DNA of 64,000 nt, taken from positions 62,001-126,000 of the forward strand of contig NZ_JAUSTM010000002.1 in assembly GCF_030812835.1 (NCBI RefSeq). The letters are read 5' to 3'. The position numbers and the translations under genes are program-made. The DNA is from Streptococcus moroccensis (lineage in GTDB: Bacteria > Bacillota > Bacilli > Lactobacillales > Streptococcaceae). Below are positions 1-8,470 of the stretch, piece after piece (position 1 is the first letter of the stretch; each line of letters begins with the position of its first letter). A model generated the notes under the pieces. It saw only the letters and a program-made list of their open reading frames with translations, did not search any database and was not told the origin of the DNA.

Positions 1-1
1 T

Positions 2-415
2 CGTCAGATCCGCACAAAAAAAGGACAACCCATGGCTTTTGTAAAAGTAACAGACGCTCTAAACCAAATGGAAGTTACAGTCTTTCCAGAAGTTTATGTA
101 ACTATCGGGCGAACGCTTGAAATTGGGCAGTTTTATTATTTATCAGGAAAAATTCAAGACCGTGATGGACAGTTGCAAATGCTATTAGAAAAAGCCCTTG
201 CCGTCCCCACAGAACAGTTTTGGGTCCAAGTGGCTAATCATGACGATGACGAGCTTGTTGCGGAATTGTTAAAACAACACCCTGGACCAGTTCCTGTGGT
301 CTTACGGTATAAAGAATCCAATGAAACCATCCAACCTAAATACATAGGGGTTAAGAAAACGGAATCATTGGTAGATGCCTTTAAAAATAAAAATATGAAA
401 ACGATTTTTTACTAA
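2..415 (+). CDS. dnaE: DNA polymerase III subunit alpha, C-terminal fragment
   Basis: This is the 3' end of a gene that begins before the window. The frame is open from base 2, so the methionine at 32 is internal. The visible 137 residues carry an OB-fold-like segment (KVTDALNQMEVTVFPEVY and onward) and the small C-terminal domain expected at the end of the replicative polymerase DnaE. In streptococci dnaE is regularly followed by pfkA and pyk, as it is here, which supports the call. The catalytic PHP and palm domains lie outside the window. A short 82-bp gap separates it from pfkA. Confidence 0.9.
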   Translation, partial: RQIRTKKGQPMAFVKVTDALNQMEVTVFPEVYVTIGRTLEIGQFYYLSGKIQDRDGQLQMLLEKALAVPTEQFWVQVANHDDDELVAELLKQHPGPVPVVLRYKESNETIQPKYIGVKKTESLVDAFKNKNMKTIFY

Positions 416-428
416 TTTTACCAGATAG

Positions 429-1508
<1,080 letters not shown>

Positions 1509-1560
1509 TTGTGTTATTATTGCCATCAAAGGCATAAAATAAAAGGAGAAAAACTTAATC

Positions 1561-3063
1561 ATGAACAAACGTGTTAAAATCGTTGCTACCCTTGGACCTG
1601 CTGTTGAAACTCGCGGTGGGAAAAAATATGGAGAAGACGGTTATTGGGGTGAGCCTCTCGATGTTGAAACATCAGCACAAACCATCGCTAAATTGATTGA
1701 AGAAGGTGCTAACACATTCCGCTTTAACTTCTCTCATGGTGACCATGATGAGCAAGGTGCTCGTATGGCTACTGTTAAACGTGCAGAAGAAATTGCTGGT
1801 CGTCGTGTCGGTTTCCTTTTGGACACTAAGGGTCCTGAAATTCGTACAGAATTGTTTGAAGGTGACGCAAAAGAGTACAGCTACCAAACTGGCGATCAAA
1901 TCCGTGTAGCAACTAAGCAAGGGATCAAATCAACACGTGACGTGATTGCACTTAACGTTGCTGGTGGACTTGATGTCTTTGATGATGTTGAAGTTGGAAA
2001 ACAAATCCTTGTTGATGATGGTAAACTTGGTTTGACTGTTGTTGCTAAAGACGAAGAAACACGTGAATTTATCGTTGGTGTTGAAAACGACGGTATCATC
2101 GCTAAACAAAAGGGTGTTAACATCCCTTACACTAAAATTCCTTTCCCAGCATTGGCTGATCGTGACAATGCCGATATCCGTTTTGGTTTAGAGCAAGGGA
2201 TTAACTTTATCGCTATTTCATTTGTTCGTACAGCTAAGGATGTCCAAGAAGTACGTGATATCTGTCATGAAACTGGTAATTCTCATGTTAAATTGTTTGC
2301 CAAAATTGAGAACCAACAAGGTATCGACAATATCGATGAGATTATTGATGCAGCAGATGGTATCATGGTAGCTCGTGGAGACATGGGTATCGAAGTTCCA
2401 TTTGAAATGGTTCCAGTTTACCAAAAAATGATCATCACTAAAGTAAATGCTGCTGGTAAAGTGGTTATCACTGCAACAAACATGCTTGAAACAATGACTG
2501 AAAAACCACGTGCAACCCGTTCTGAAGTCTCTGACGTCTTCAACGCGGTTATCGATGGTACAGATGCTACTATGCTTTCAGGTGAATCTGCAAACGGTAA
2601 ATACCCAGTTGAATCTGTTCGTGCAATGGCTCAAATCGCTAAGAACGCTCAAGGACTTCTTAACGAATATGGTCGTCTTGACTCTTCTGAATTTGAACGT
2701 AATGGTAAAACAGAAGTTATGGCTTCAGCAGTTAAGAACGCGACTGAGTCAATGGATATTAAATTGGTGGTATGTATTACTGAAACAGGTAACACAGCTC
2801 GATTGATCTCAAAATACCGTCCAGATGCAGACATCTTGGCTGTAACCTTTGACGAGTTGACTCAACGTAGCTTGATGATCAACTGGGGTGTCACTCCAAT
2901 CGTAACTGCAAAACCAGACTCAACTGATGATATGTTTGAATTGGCTGAGGCAGAAGCAGTTAAATACGGCTTGGTAGAACCAGGCGATAACATTGTTATT
3001 GTTGCAGGTGTTCCTGTAGGTTCTGGTGGTACTAACACAATGCGTGTTCGCACAGTCCGTTAA
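1561..3063 (+). CDS. pyk: Pyruvate kinase
   Basis: Pyk converts phosphoenolpyruvate and ADP to pyruvate and ATP, the last step of glycolysis. The 500-residue protein shows the N-terminal barrel strand (RVKIVATLGPA), the NFSHG segment near residue 55, the active-site region AKIENQQGIDNID near residue 247, and the MVARGDMGIE and ATNMLE motifs. The C-terminal allosteric domain is complete. The start has an AAAGGAGA ribosome-binding site. It lies directly after pfkA and ends at a strong terminator. In many streptococci lepB follows pyk. Here it does not, and a diverged signal-peptidase-like gene lies 17 kb away. Confidence 0.97.
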   Translation: MNKRVKIVATLGPAVETRGGKKYGEDGYWGEPLDVETSAQTIAKLIEEGANTFRFNFSHGDHDEQGARMATVKRAEEIAGRRVGFLLDTKGPEIRTELFEGDAKEYSYQTGDQIRVATKQGIKSTRDVIALNVAGGLDVFDDVEVGKQILVDDGKLGLTVVAKDEETREFIVGVENDGIIAKQKGVNIPYTKIPFPALADRDNADIRFGLEQGINFIAISFVRTAKDVQEVRDICHETGNSHVKLFAKIENQQGIDNIDEIIDAADGIMVARGDMGIEVPFEMVPVYQKMIITKVNAAGKVVITATNMLETMTEKPRATRSEVSDVFNAVIDGTDATMLSGESANGKYPVESVRAMAQIAKNAQGLLNEYGRLDSSEFERNGKTEVMASAVKNATESMDIKLVVCITETGNTARLISKYRPDADILAVTFDELTQRSLMINWGVTPIVTAKPDSTDDMFELAEAEAVKYGLVEPGDNIVIVAGVPVGSGGTNTMRVRTVR

Positions 3064-3078
3064 TAAGAATGATTAATC

Positions 3079-3106
3079 AAACGCTGGATATAATGTCCAG
3101 CGTTTT
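3079..3106 (+). terminator. Rho-independent terminator of pfkA-pyk
   Basis: AAACGCTGGA and TCCAGCGTTT form a perfect ten-pair stem with an eight-base loop, ending in a T tract, 16 bp after the pyk stop codon. Confidence 0.9.
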
Positions 3107-3524
3107 GACTTATGGTGTTTAAGAGTTGACAGTAATCGTTTTTCTGTCACGAAATTCAATTAAAAGGCTCTTTGTCAATTGTAGTGGGTGACTTATATCA
3201 TTTACGAGAGAGAATTAGGTTGGCGCTCTCTTTTTGCATTCTCGTACTTTCTATAAGGCAAGCAAAAATAAACGATGAGACTTCTCGTTTAAAAAGTTGT
3301 CAAAGTTCCGGAACCTAAAGGAACATGATTTTAGTATTTAAAATGGGATAGACACTATTTGTCAGTATTTTAAGAAGTAAGTCTATAGGAAGACAGTCAG
3401 ACAAAGCAAAAAGGACTTAGTTCTATGTCACATTAAAACTAAATCCATGCAATGATGCTTTATGATTGCCTCTTGGAGGCAGTCCATTTTCTATAGTTTG
3501 TTTCTAGCTTTATCATATTACAAT
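3107..3524. other. Non-coding stretch between pyk and the GNAT gene
   Basis: No credible ORF is visible. At 3164-3190 the sequence GGCTCTTTGTCAATTGTAGT resembles the terminal inverted repeats of ISL3-family insertion sequences, and a related string occurs at 45918. A small GACAG/CTGTC hairpin lies at about 3128-3150 and a GCCTC/GAGGC hairpin near 3469-3482. The stretch may be an insertion-sequence relic. Confidence 0.35.
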
Positions 3525-4055
3525 CTATTCTAAAATATCATTATGCAGATTGACGCTATAGATCATTTTATCAATCCATTTGCCCTTTTCAAAGGCAAAA
3601 TTTTTACGAGTTGTTTCATAGGATAACCCTAATCGTTTGGACAACTGTTCTGACCAAGTATTTCCAGGAGTAATTTGCGCTTCAATATGATGAAAACATA
3701 ATTTTTCATAGGCACTTTTAAGTAGTGCTGAAGTTGCTTCGAATGCATAACCGTTCCCCCAATATTGATTATGAAAAACGTATCCTAACTCTCCGCATTG
3801 CATATCTGCTCTTGCAAGAGTCGCAATATTCAACATTCCCAAATGCTCACCACTTTTTAGAAAAACAGCAAATATATATACCTGATCCTGTTCCCACAGT
3901 GTTCCATGTCTATCAATTAAGCTATTAAACCAATCTTTATCACACATAGACATATCCAGTTTTCCGTCATCAAAGGGGTTTAACGATTTTCCACGATTTA
4001 CAAAACTGGTGTACCAGCTCTCATAATCCCCTTCTTCGAGTGGCCGTATGACCAA
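3525..4055 (-). CDS. GNAT family N-acetyltransferase (RimJ/RimL-like)
   Basis: The 176-residue protein has the layout of ribosomal-protein or small-molecule GNAT acetyltransferases, which move an acetyl group from acetyl-CoA to an amine. Visible are the N-terminal IRPLEEGDYESWY, a central GELGYVFHNQYWGNGYAFEA acetyl-CoA region, and a HHIEAQITPGNTWSEQLSKRLGL segment typical of the RimJ/L type. The substrate cannot be told. The first available start is TTG at 4055. Family members usually begin M-x-TERL-x-IRPL, and the matching TERL codons lie just upstream of that TTG with no ATG before a stop codon. The true start may therefore be unusual or damaged. It is transcribed away from the BusR-like gene. 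Confidence 0.75.
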   Translation of the reverse strand: MVIRPLEEGDYESWYTSFVNRGKSLNPFDDGKLDMSMCDKDWFNSLIDRHGTLWEQDQVYIFAVFLKSGEHLGMLNIATLARADMQCGELGYVFHNQYWGNGYAFEATSALLKSAYEKLCFHHIEAQITPGNTWSEQLSKRLGLSYETTRKNFAFEKGKWIDKMIYSVNLHNDILE

Positions 4056-4340
4056 TCGTTCTGTAACCTTGTCATTTCATGTACACCAATGAATGAATGT
4101 TAAGCGATAGGTCTTTGAAGAAAACGGCTTCATTTTCTAGTAGTGAAAAGAGATGAATTTTTCAGGATATGTGCATTGAATTTACTATTTTCAATTCTGC
4201 TGATGTCTCCCTCAGCCATTCTATTTTATCGTTTTCCAAGTAGATACGTTTTTATCAATTCCCATAGAGAATCCTTTAAATTTAACGGTTTTGCTTTTAT
4301 TTCTTTATTGTATTATAATGAGAGTAGAAGGATTATGCCG

Positions 4341-4400
4341 ATGTGACAGCTTTTAGGTGGTAGTAATGCTATTTGTCTACGTCTTTTGTTTCTGTCACAT
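4341..4400. promoter_or_regulatory. Long-spaced perfect inverted repeat, candidate BusR-type operator
   Basis: ATGTGACAG at 4341-4349 and its exact complement CTGTCACAT at 4392-4400 lie 42 bp apart, just upstream of the -10 TATAAT at 4438-4443 for the BusR-like gene. BusR is known to bind widely spaced bipartite sites with its tetramer. That this is such a site is inference from arm symmetry and position. Confidence 0.55.
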
Positions 4401-4495
4401 ATTCGCTTGAAAATCCGTAATAATCTCATTTTAACGATATAATAAACGAAATCCATTGCCAGTATGTGATAGGATTGGCTAGAAAGAGGAGGACA

Positions 4496-5143
4496 ATGCC
4501 TAAAGTTGACGTCTTAAATGTAAGTTATCAAAAAGTTGCCTTAGAAATTGCCAAACAAATTTCGGAAGGAAAGTACAAAGTTGGTGAACGTGTGAAGTCA
4601 CGGTCTACCATTGCAGCTTTTTTCCATGTGTCTCCTGAAACAGCCCGCAAAGCGATTAATATCCTAGCTGACTTAAACATTATGAAAGTCAAGCAAGGTA
4701 GTGGGGCAACAGTCATCTCAAAAGAAAAAGCAGAGCAATATGTCCAGCAGTTTGAAGCCACAACGACTCTTAAACGTCTCGAAAACGAATTAGTTGCCAG
4801 CCTCAAACGCCAAAATGCAGAATTGCTACGAACGAAAGAACTAGCGCAAGCTATCAGTAATCAGGCAACCCTTGTTCACAAAGAATACCCATTTCATCCC
4901 TTTGAAATGGTCGTACCAATGTCAGAACAATTAGGAAAAAACATCAGTGAGCTCAATATTTGGCACCAAACAGGGGCAACTATCATTGCGGTCATGCGGG
5001 ACGATCAGATGATTCTTTCCCCTGGCCCTTACCTTTCAATTGAGGAAGGAGATATTTTCTACTTTGTCGGAAACGAGGAATCACAAGCTCGAATGGAAAA
5101 TCTCTTTAGTCAAAGCAATAACAGCTCACTTAATGAAGACTAG
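4496..5143 (+). CDS. busR: BusR-like c-di-AMP-responsive regulator (GntR HTH plus TrkA_C/RCK_C)
   Basis: The 215-residue protein joins an N-terminal GntR-type winged helix (KVALEIAKQISEGKYKVGERVKSRSTIAAFF, residues 10-75), a coiled-coil linker (about 85-125) and a C-terminal RCK_C domain (about 130-205, with GATIIAVMRDDQMILSPGP). This domain order is that of BusR, the c-di-AMP-dependent repressor of the glycine-betaine transporter busAB in Lactococcus and group B Streptococcus. The ATG at 4496 follows AGAGGAGGAC; an upstream in-frame GTG at 4466 lacks such a site. No busAB lies nearby; the next operon encodes envelope-stress proteins. Its target, possibly itself, is inferred from the inverted repeat upstream. 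Confidence 0.8.
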   Translation: MPKVDVLNVSYQKVALEIAKQISEGKYKVGERVKSRSTIAAFFHVSPETARKAINILADLNIMKVKQGSGATVISKEKAEQYVQQFEATTTLKRLENELVASLKRQNAELLRTKELAQAISNQATLVHKEYPFHPFEMVVPMSEQLGKNISELNIWHQTGATIIAVMRDDQMILSPGPYLSIEEGDIFYFVGNEESQARMENLFSQSNNSSLNED

Positions 5144-5177
5144 CTTAGCTAGATTTCAAAAAGCCTGTCCTCTAACA

Positions 5178-5224
5178 AAACCATCAATGGCTGTTTAACA
5201 AGCATCAAGCATTGATGGTTTTTC
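5178..5224 (+). terminator. Terminator of the BusR-like gene
   Basis: AAACCATCAATG at 5178-5189 and CATTGATGGTTT at 5210-5221 are perfectly complementary and are followed by T residues. Confidence 0.85.
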
Positions 5225-5259
5225 TGTCTATAAAAATATTTTGAAATAAACCTTTATAC

Positions 5260-5288
5260 TTGCAATTATAAAAAGAAAACGCTATACT
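5260..5288 (+). promoter_or_regulatory. SigA-type promoter of the envelope-stress operon
   Basis: TTGCAA (5260-5265), a 17-bp spacer, then TATACT (5283-5288) gives a good vegetative promoter about 90 bp before amaP. Downstream, GGTCAC at 5313-5318 and TGACA at 5288-5292 are loose half-sites of the inverted repeat before the BusR-like gene; this link is weak. Confidence 0.65.
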
Positions 5289-5375
5289 GACAATATAGAT
5301 ATAAAAAGGTGTGGTCACTTATCAAAAGGTAGCATTTCTCTCTTCAAAATATTGGGGCGAAAAGGAGGACAATTT

Positions 5376-5966
5376 ATGTCAAGAACTAAAAAATTTATAA
5401 TGTGGGTACTAGGATTGTGGGTACTAGGGTTATTATTCTATAATATCTTAGCCTACCAATATGTCGTACCGATGGTATCAGGCATGAGATGGTTAGGAGT
5501 AGTGGCCAATACAGTTAATATCGCCAGACCAGCCATTACGCCATTTAGTGGTCAATTTATCTTTTGGAGCTCCATTATTTTAGCAGCAATTCTCTTAATG
5601 GCGTTGCTTATCCTTTCATTTTTTCCCAGACCAAAAACTCAGGTTAAATTGAAAGATGAAAAAGGACGATTATTATTAACAAAGAGTGCCATTGATGGTT
5701 TGGTCAAAGCGACCATCAGCAATCAGGTGTTCATGAAAAATCCATCCGTTAGTTCGAAGCTTTATAAAAATAAAATTGTTGTATCTGTAAAAGGTGGTAT
5801 CATACCACGTCAAGGGGCGGCAGAAAAAGCTAAAGCGATTGAAGAGTTGCTCGTTCAAAATCTTCGCGAATTTGTTGGTCTAGACTACCCATTGAAGTTT
5901 AAAGTGACAGTCACAGATACTGAGATTGAAACATCTCAAGAGCAAAATGCTCCACGAGTGATTTAG
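5376..5966 (+). CDS. amaP: Alkaline shock response membrane anchor protein AmaP
   Basis: AmaP anchors the abundant protein Asp23 to the membrane. The 196-residue product has two hydrophobic segments (residues about 8-28 and 55-80) followed by a cytoplasmic domain of about 110 residues, matching AmaP. The ATG at 5376 is preceded by AAAGGAGGACAATTT; an in-frame TTG at 5352 has no comparable site. It is the first gene of a five-gene operon with a DUF2273 protein, two Asp23/Gls24 proteins and a CsbD protein. That arrangement is common in lactobacillales, so the role is inferred from family and context. Confidence 0.85.
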   Translation: MSRTKKFIMWVLGLWVLGLLFYNILAYQYVVPMVSGMRWLGVVANTVNIARPAITPFSGQFIFWSSIILAAILLMALLILSFFPRPKTQVKLKDEKGRLLLTKSAIDGLVKATISNQVFMKNPSVSSKLYKNKIVVSVKGGIIPRQGAAEKAKAIEELLVQNLREFVGLDYPLKFKVTVTDTEIETSQEQNAPRVI

Positions 5967-5975
5967 GAGGGTACT

Positions 5976-6170
5976 ATGTTATTTTTAGAACGCTATAAAT
6001 ATCCAATTGCAGGTGGCTTGTTAGGCCTTATCTTCATACTGCCTTTCCTGACATTAGGATTTGTTAAAGCATTAATTCTGTTTGCTTTTATTGCTATCTG
6101 TGCCTTTTTAGGCCACTACTTTAGACACTCTGGTGTACTTGAAAACATCCTTTCAAGATTTCATATGTAA
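5976..6170 (+). CDS. DUF2273 small membrane protein of the Asp23 operon
   Basis: A 64-residue protein with two close transmembrane helices (about residues 10-28 and 30-48) and a short basic tail. Proteins of this DUF2273 type are found next to amaP and asp23 genes in Gram-positive bacteria and are thought to take part in the same membrane-bound complex. The function is not established. The ATG follows TTAGGAGGGTACT, whose first bases overlap the amaP stop, so translation is probably coupled. Confidence 0.8.
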   Translation: MLFLERYKYPIAGGLLGLIFILPFLTLGFVKALILFAFIAICAFLGHYFRHSGVLENILSRFHM

Positions 6171-6212
6171 ACCATTTTAACTATTTACCCTATTCGTAAG
6201 GAGGAACATTTT

Positions 6213-6743
6213 ATGACAAACTCATTTGATCAGTTAACTGTTGAAACAACACAGGCACCTGCTACTACCGGTGGCACATTGACCTATGAAAACAAAGTTA
6301 TTGAAAAGATAGTAGGCTATGGCTTGCTCAATGTTGATGGCTTGTTAGCAGTCGATGGTGGTTTCTTGAACAACTTGAAGAACAAAGTTGTCAATAACAC
6401 CAACGTTCGTGATGGCATTAATGTAGAAGTTGGTAAAAAGCAAGTGGCTGTTGATCTTAATGTCATTGTGGAATATCAGAAACATATTGCTACGATCTTT
6501 GAAAACATAAAATCTGTTGTCATTGAAGAAGTTGGTCGTATGACTGACCTTGAAGTTGTCGAGGTGAACGTTAACGTTGTTGACATCAAGACGCGTGAAC
6601 AACACCAGTCTGACGATGTGACTGTCCAAGACCATCTTGTCAGAGCTGGACAGGCTACGAGTGAACTAACATCGACCCAAATCAATAATGCAAAGGCGTC
6701 ATTGGCTGAAGTTTCAGAATCCAACGAGCCACGAGTCGTTTAA
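6213..6743 (+). CDS. Asp23/Gls24 family envelope stress response protein, copy 1
   Basis: The 176-residue protein has the family core: TYENKVIEKIVGYGLLNVDGLL (residues about 24-45), the GGFLNNLKNK loop, VEVGKKQVAVDLNVIVEYQKHI, and the VVEVNVNVVDIKTR strand. It ends in PRVV, like its paralogue. Asp23 forms a cytoplasmic layer bound to AmaP and is linked to cell-wall stress tolerance; Gls24 of enterococci is a general stress protein. It is preceded by AAGGAGGAAC and followed by the CsbD gene. The second copy at 7004 is clearly homologous along its full length, so this is a tandem duplication split by csbD. Confidence 0.9.
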   Translation: MTNSFDQLTVETTQAPATTGGTLTYENKVIEKIVGYGLLNVDGLLAVDGGFLNNLKNKVVNNTNVRDGINVEVGKKQVAVDLNVIVEYQKHIATIFENIKSVVIEEVGRMTDLEVVEVNVNVVDIKTREQHQSDDVTVQDHLVRAGQATSELTSTQINNAKASLAEVSESNEPRVV

Positions 6744-6768
6744 TTATTAATAAAAAAGGAGGCCACCT

Positions 6769-6960
6769 ATGAGTCAAGAAAAATTCGATGCAAAATTAGA
6801 CCAAGCTAAAGGTAGCGTGAAAGAAGTAGCAGGTAAACTGACCGATGATAAAAGCTTAGAAGCTGAAGGTAAGGTAGACAAACTTTCAGGTAAAGCTAAG
6901 GAAGTGGCAAAGGATGTCAAAGACACAGTCACTGGAGCTGTAGAAAGTTTGAAAAAATAA
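6769..6960 (+). CDS. CsbD family stress protein
   Basis: A 63-residue, highly charged, Lys/Glu/Asp-rich protein ([20 protein letters not shown]) of the CsbD type. B. subtilis CsbD is controlled by the general stress sigma factor; streptococci lack that factor, so control here must differ. The biochemical role of CsbD proteins is unknown. A strong AAAAAGGAGG site precedes the ATG. Its position between two Asp23 paralogues ties it to the envelope or osmotic stress operon. Confidence 0.9.
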   Translation: MSQEKFDAKLDQAKGSVKEVAGKLTDDKSLEAEGKVDKLSGKAKEVAKDVKDTVTGAVESLKK

Positions 6961-7003
6961 GGATACAGCAGTAAATATCAGTCAACAGTGAAAGGAGACT
7001 AGT

Positions 7004-7546
7004 ATGACAAATACCCTTCAAAATGAATTAAACAATATTACAGTACCTCACGAAAGCAATGAAATGCGAGGAAGCATTACCTATGAAAACAGAGTTGTCG
7101 AAAAAATTGTGGGTAAAGCTTTAGAAACAGTTCCAGGATTATTATCTGTAAGTGGCGGTTTCTTCTCCAATTTGAAAAACAAAACGGTTAACTCCAACAA
7201 TGTGACCGATGGTGTGAATGTTGAAGTTGGTCAAAAAGAAGTCGCTGTTGATTTAGATATTGTTGTTGAATACGGTAAAGACATTCCAGACATCGTGGAT
7301 CAAATGAAATCAGTTATTAGCAATGCAGTAGCTGATATGACGCATCTCGAAGTCGTTGAGGTGAATGTTAATGTCGTAGATACTAAAACACGAGCTGAAC
7401 ATGAGGCTGAATCTGTAACGGTTCAAGATAAATTAACTGGAGCAGCAAAAGCTACAGGAGAGTTTACATCTAAGCAGGCGTCAAATATAAAGACAGCTGT
7501 TGACAATGGTGCAGAAGCTCTTAGCACAGAACCTCGCGTTAATTAA
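7004..7546 (+). CDS. Asp23/Gls24 family envelope stress response protein, copy 2
   Basis: The 180-residue paralogue of the protein at 6213 keeps the same blocks in the same order: SITYENRVVEKIVGKALETV, GGFFSNLKNK, VEVGQKEVAVDLDIVVEYGKDI and VVEVNVNVVDTKTRAEHEAE. Both end with PRV. It differs most at the N-terminus and in the loop after the membrane-proximal segment. The AAAGGAGAC ribosome-binding site is strong. It closes the operon before a terminator. Two copies could form mixed layers or be regulated post-transcriptionally, but the sequence does not show which. Confidence 0.9.
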   Translation: MTNTLQNELNNITVPHESNEMRGSITYENRVVEKIVGKALETVPGLLSVSGGFFSNLKNKTVNSNNVTDGVNVEVGQKEVAVDLDIVVEYGKDIPDIVDQMKSVISNAVADMTHLEVVEVNVNVVDTKTRAEHEAESVTVQDKLTGAAKATGEFTSKQASNIKTAVDNGAEALSTEPRVN

Positions 7547-7572
7547 GATAATCTAGATAATAGTTAAAATGG

Positions 7573-7605
7573 GAGGTCAGGTGATTTACCTGACCTTCTC
7601 TTTTT
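7573..7605 (+). terminator. Terminator of the Asp23 operon
   Basis: GGTCAGGT (7575-7582) pairs with ACCTGACC (7588-7595), followed by a T-rich tail. Confidence 0.9.
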
Positions 7606-7674
7606 AAGACTTCAAAAAAATCCAGTACGCATAGTCACTCCTTCAGATAATTTTAGAAAGAGGACCATTTAAAC

Positions 7675-7703
7675 TTGACAACTTTTTGATAATTCAGTAT
7701 GCT
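7675..7703 (+). promoter_or_regulatory. Promoter of the tRNA-Arg gene
   Basis: A consensus TTGACA (7675-7680), a 17-bp spacer and TATGCT (7698-7703) end 16 bp before the tRNA. Confidence 0.85.
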
Positions 7704-7719
7704 AAGATTATCTGATTTT

Positions 7720-7791
7720 CTCCCCTTAGTTAAGTGGATATAACAAGTTCCTCCTAAGAATTAGTCGCTGGTTCGACTCCGGCAGGGGAGA
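7720..7791 (+). tRNA. tRNA-Arg, anticodon CCU
   Basis: The 72-nt sequence folds as a full cloverleaf. The acceptor arms CTCCCCT (7720-7726) and AGGGGAG (7784-7790) pair perfectly. The D stem is GTT/AAC. The anticodon stem AGTTC/GAATT encloses CTCCTAA with anticodon CCT at 7752-7755 region, and the T arm GCTGG/CCGGC holds the TTCGACT loop. The discriminator is A and no CCA is encoded. tRNA-Arg(CCU) genes often serve as integration sites, but no integrase is near. Confidence 0.95.
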
Positions 7792-7845
7792 TCTATCTTT
7801 TGCTACTAAAATATTTCTGACATAGTGAAACATTTGCTAAAAAAC

Positions 7846-7870
7846 AAAAAGGCCTTACAAGGGCCTTTTT
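7846..7870. terminator. Bidirectional terminator between tRNA-Arg and rpsN
   Basis: AAAAAGGCC (7846-7854) and GGCCTTTTT (7862-7870) form a stem with a T tract on either strand, serving the tRNA on the plus strand and rpsN on the minus strand. Confidence 0.85.
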
Positions 7871-7892
7871 GTGGAGTGAAAATGAAAGCAGT

Positions 7893-8162
7893 TTACCAGC
7901 TAGCTTTTTTGACACCAGGTAAATGCCCCTTATGGGCCAATTCACGGAAAGTAATCCGACTAACACCAAACTTTCGCATATAAGCATGAGGTCTTCCGTC
8001 TGTTCTATCCCTGTTTTTTAAACGATTAGGGTTCGAATCTCTAGGAAGTTTACGCAGTGCTTCGTAATCACCTGCTGCCTTGAGTTCTCGCCTTAATTCG
8101 GCGTATTGCTCAATGAGTTTGACTTGCTTATTGTATCGTGCTATTTTGGATTTTTTTGCCAT
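7893..8162 (-). CDS. rpsN: Zinc-independent 30S ribosomal protein S14 paralogue
   Basis: S14 is a small-subunit ribosomal protein. This 89-residue form ([42 protein letters not shown]) lacks the CxxC...CxxC zinc ribbon of the short type, so it is the zinc-free version. In many Firmicutes such paralogues are made when zinc is short, so that ribosomes no longer need zinc for S14. The regulatory site supports this: a perfect AdcR-type palindrome lies between the -10 box and the start codon. It stands alone rather than in the large ribosomal operon, as expected for the substitute copy. Confidence 0.95.
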   Translation of the reverse strand: MAKKSKIARYNKQVKLIEQYAELRRELKAAGDYEALRKLPRDSNPNRLKNRDRTDGRPHAYMRKFGVSRITFRELAHKGHLPGVKKASW

Positions 8163-8185
8163 GAATTCTCCTTGTCTAAATTAAC

Positions 8186-8197
8186 TTAACCAGTTAA
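8186..8197. promoter_or_regulatory. AdcR (zinc repressor) box upstream of rpsN
   Basis: TTAACCAGTTAA matches the streptococcal AdcR consensus TTAACYRGTTAA at every position. It lies 23 bp before the rpsN start and just downstream of a minus-strand -10 TATACT (8206-8211), where bound repressor would cover the transcription start. Confidence 0.88.
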
Positions 8198-8321
8198 CTG
8201 TATATAGTATACCATTTAATCTTTTAAAAAGCAAGGAAAAAATCAAAAATATGAAAAATAAGAAAAGTGGAAGTTAATGGACATCTTTTCAAACATTCTG
8301 AAAAGCATTTTCAAAAACAGA

Positions 8322-8350
8322 TTGAAAAAAACACCAAGTTGTGGTAAACT
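8322..8350 (+). promoter_or_regulatory. Promoter of the riboswitch-antiporter transcript
   Basis: TTGAAA (8322-8327), 17 bp, TAAACT (8345-8350). Transcription should begin near 8357, just before the riboswitch aptamer. Confidence 0.7.
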
Positions 8351-8356
8351 TAGGTT

Positions 8357-8456
8357 ACTATAAAAAGGGAATGATGATCTCCCTTGGGAAACCTAAACCG
8401 CTGAAAAAAGCTGATGACGTCTGCGTAATGCAGGGTTGTCAGTTTTTTGCTTTTTT
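8357..8456 (+). promoter_or_regulatory. Fluoride (crcB-type) riboswitch with terminator
   Basis: The aptamer has a first stem AAGGGA/TCCCTT (8365-8370, 8380-8385) enclosing an ATGATGA loop, then AAACCGCT, a short AGC-closed hairpin and the GCTGATGACGTC end (8410-8421). This is the order of conserved parts in fluoride riboswitches. Loop GATG can pair with CGTC for the pseudoknot. The 3' part also forms one arm of a terminator: CTGATGAC (8411-8418) pairs with GTTGTCAG (8435-8442) before a T tract. Aptamer and terminator are therefore mutually exclusive, as in an ON switch. A short insertion of about eight bases after the first stem is atypical. Confidence 0.72.
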
Positions 8457-8470
8457 ATTAAAGGAGTCTT

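Noticed and set aside
4143-4346. 67-codon ORF on the plus strand before the BusR-like gene
   Set aside because: GTG start without a ribosome-binding site, runs into the inverted repeat, and the composition looks like non-coding DNA.
7720-7800. tRNA-Arg as an attachment site of an integrated element
   Set aside because: No integrase, no repeated tRNA 3' end in the flanks, and the neighbours are ordinary chromosomal genes.
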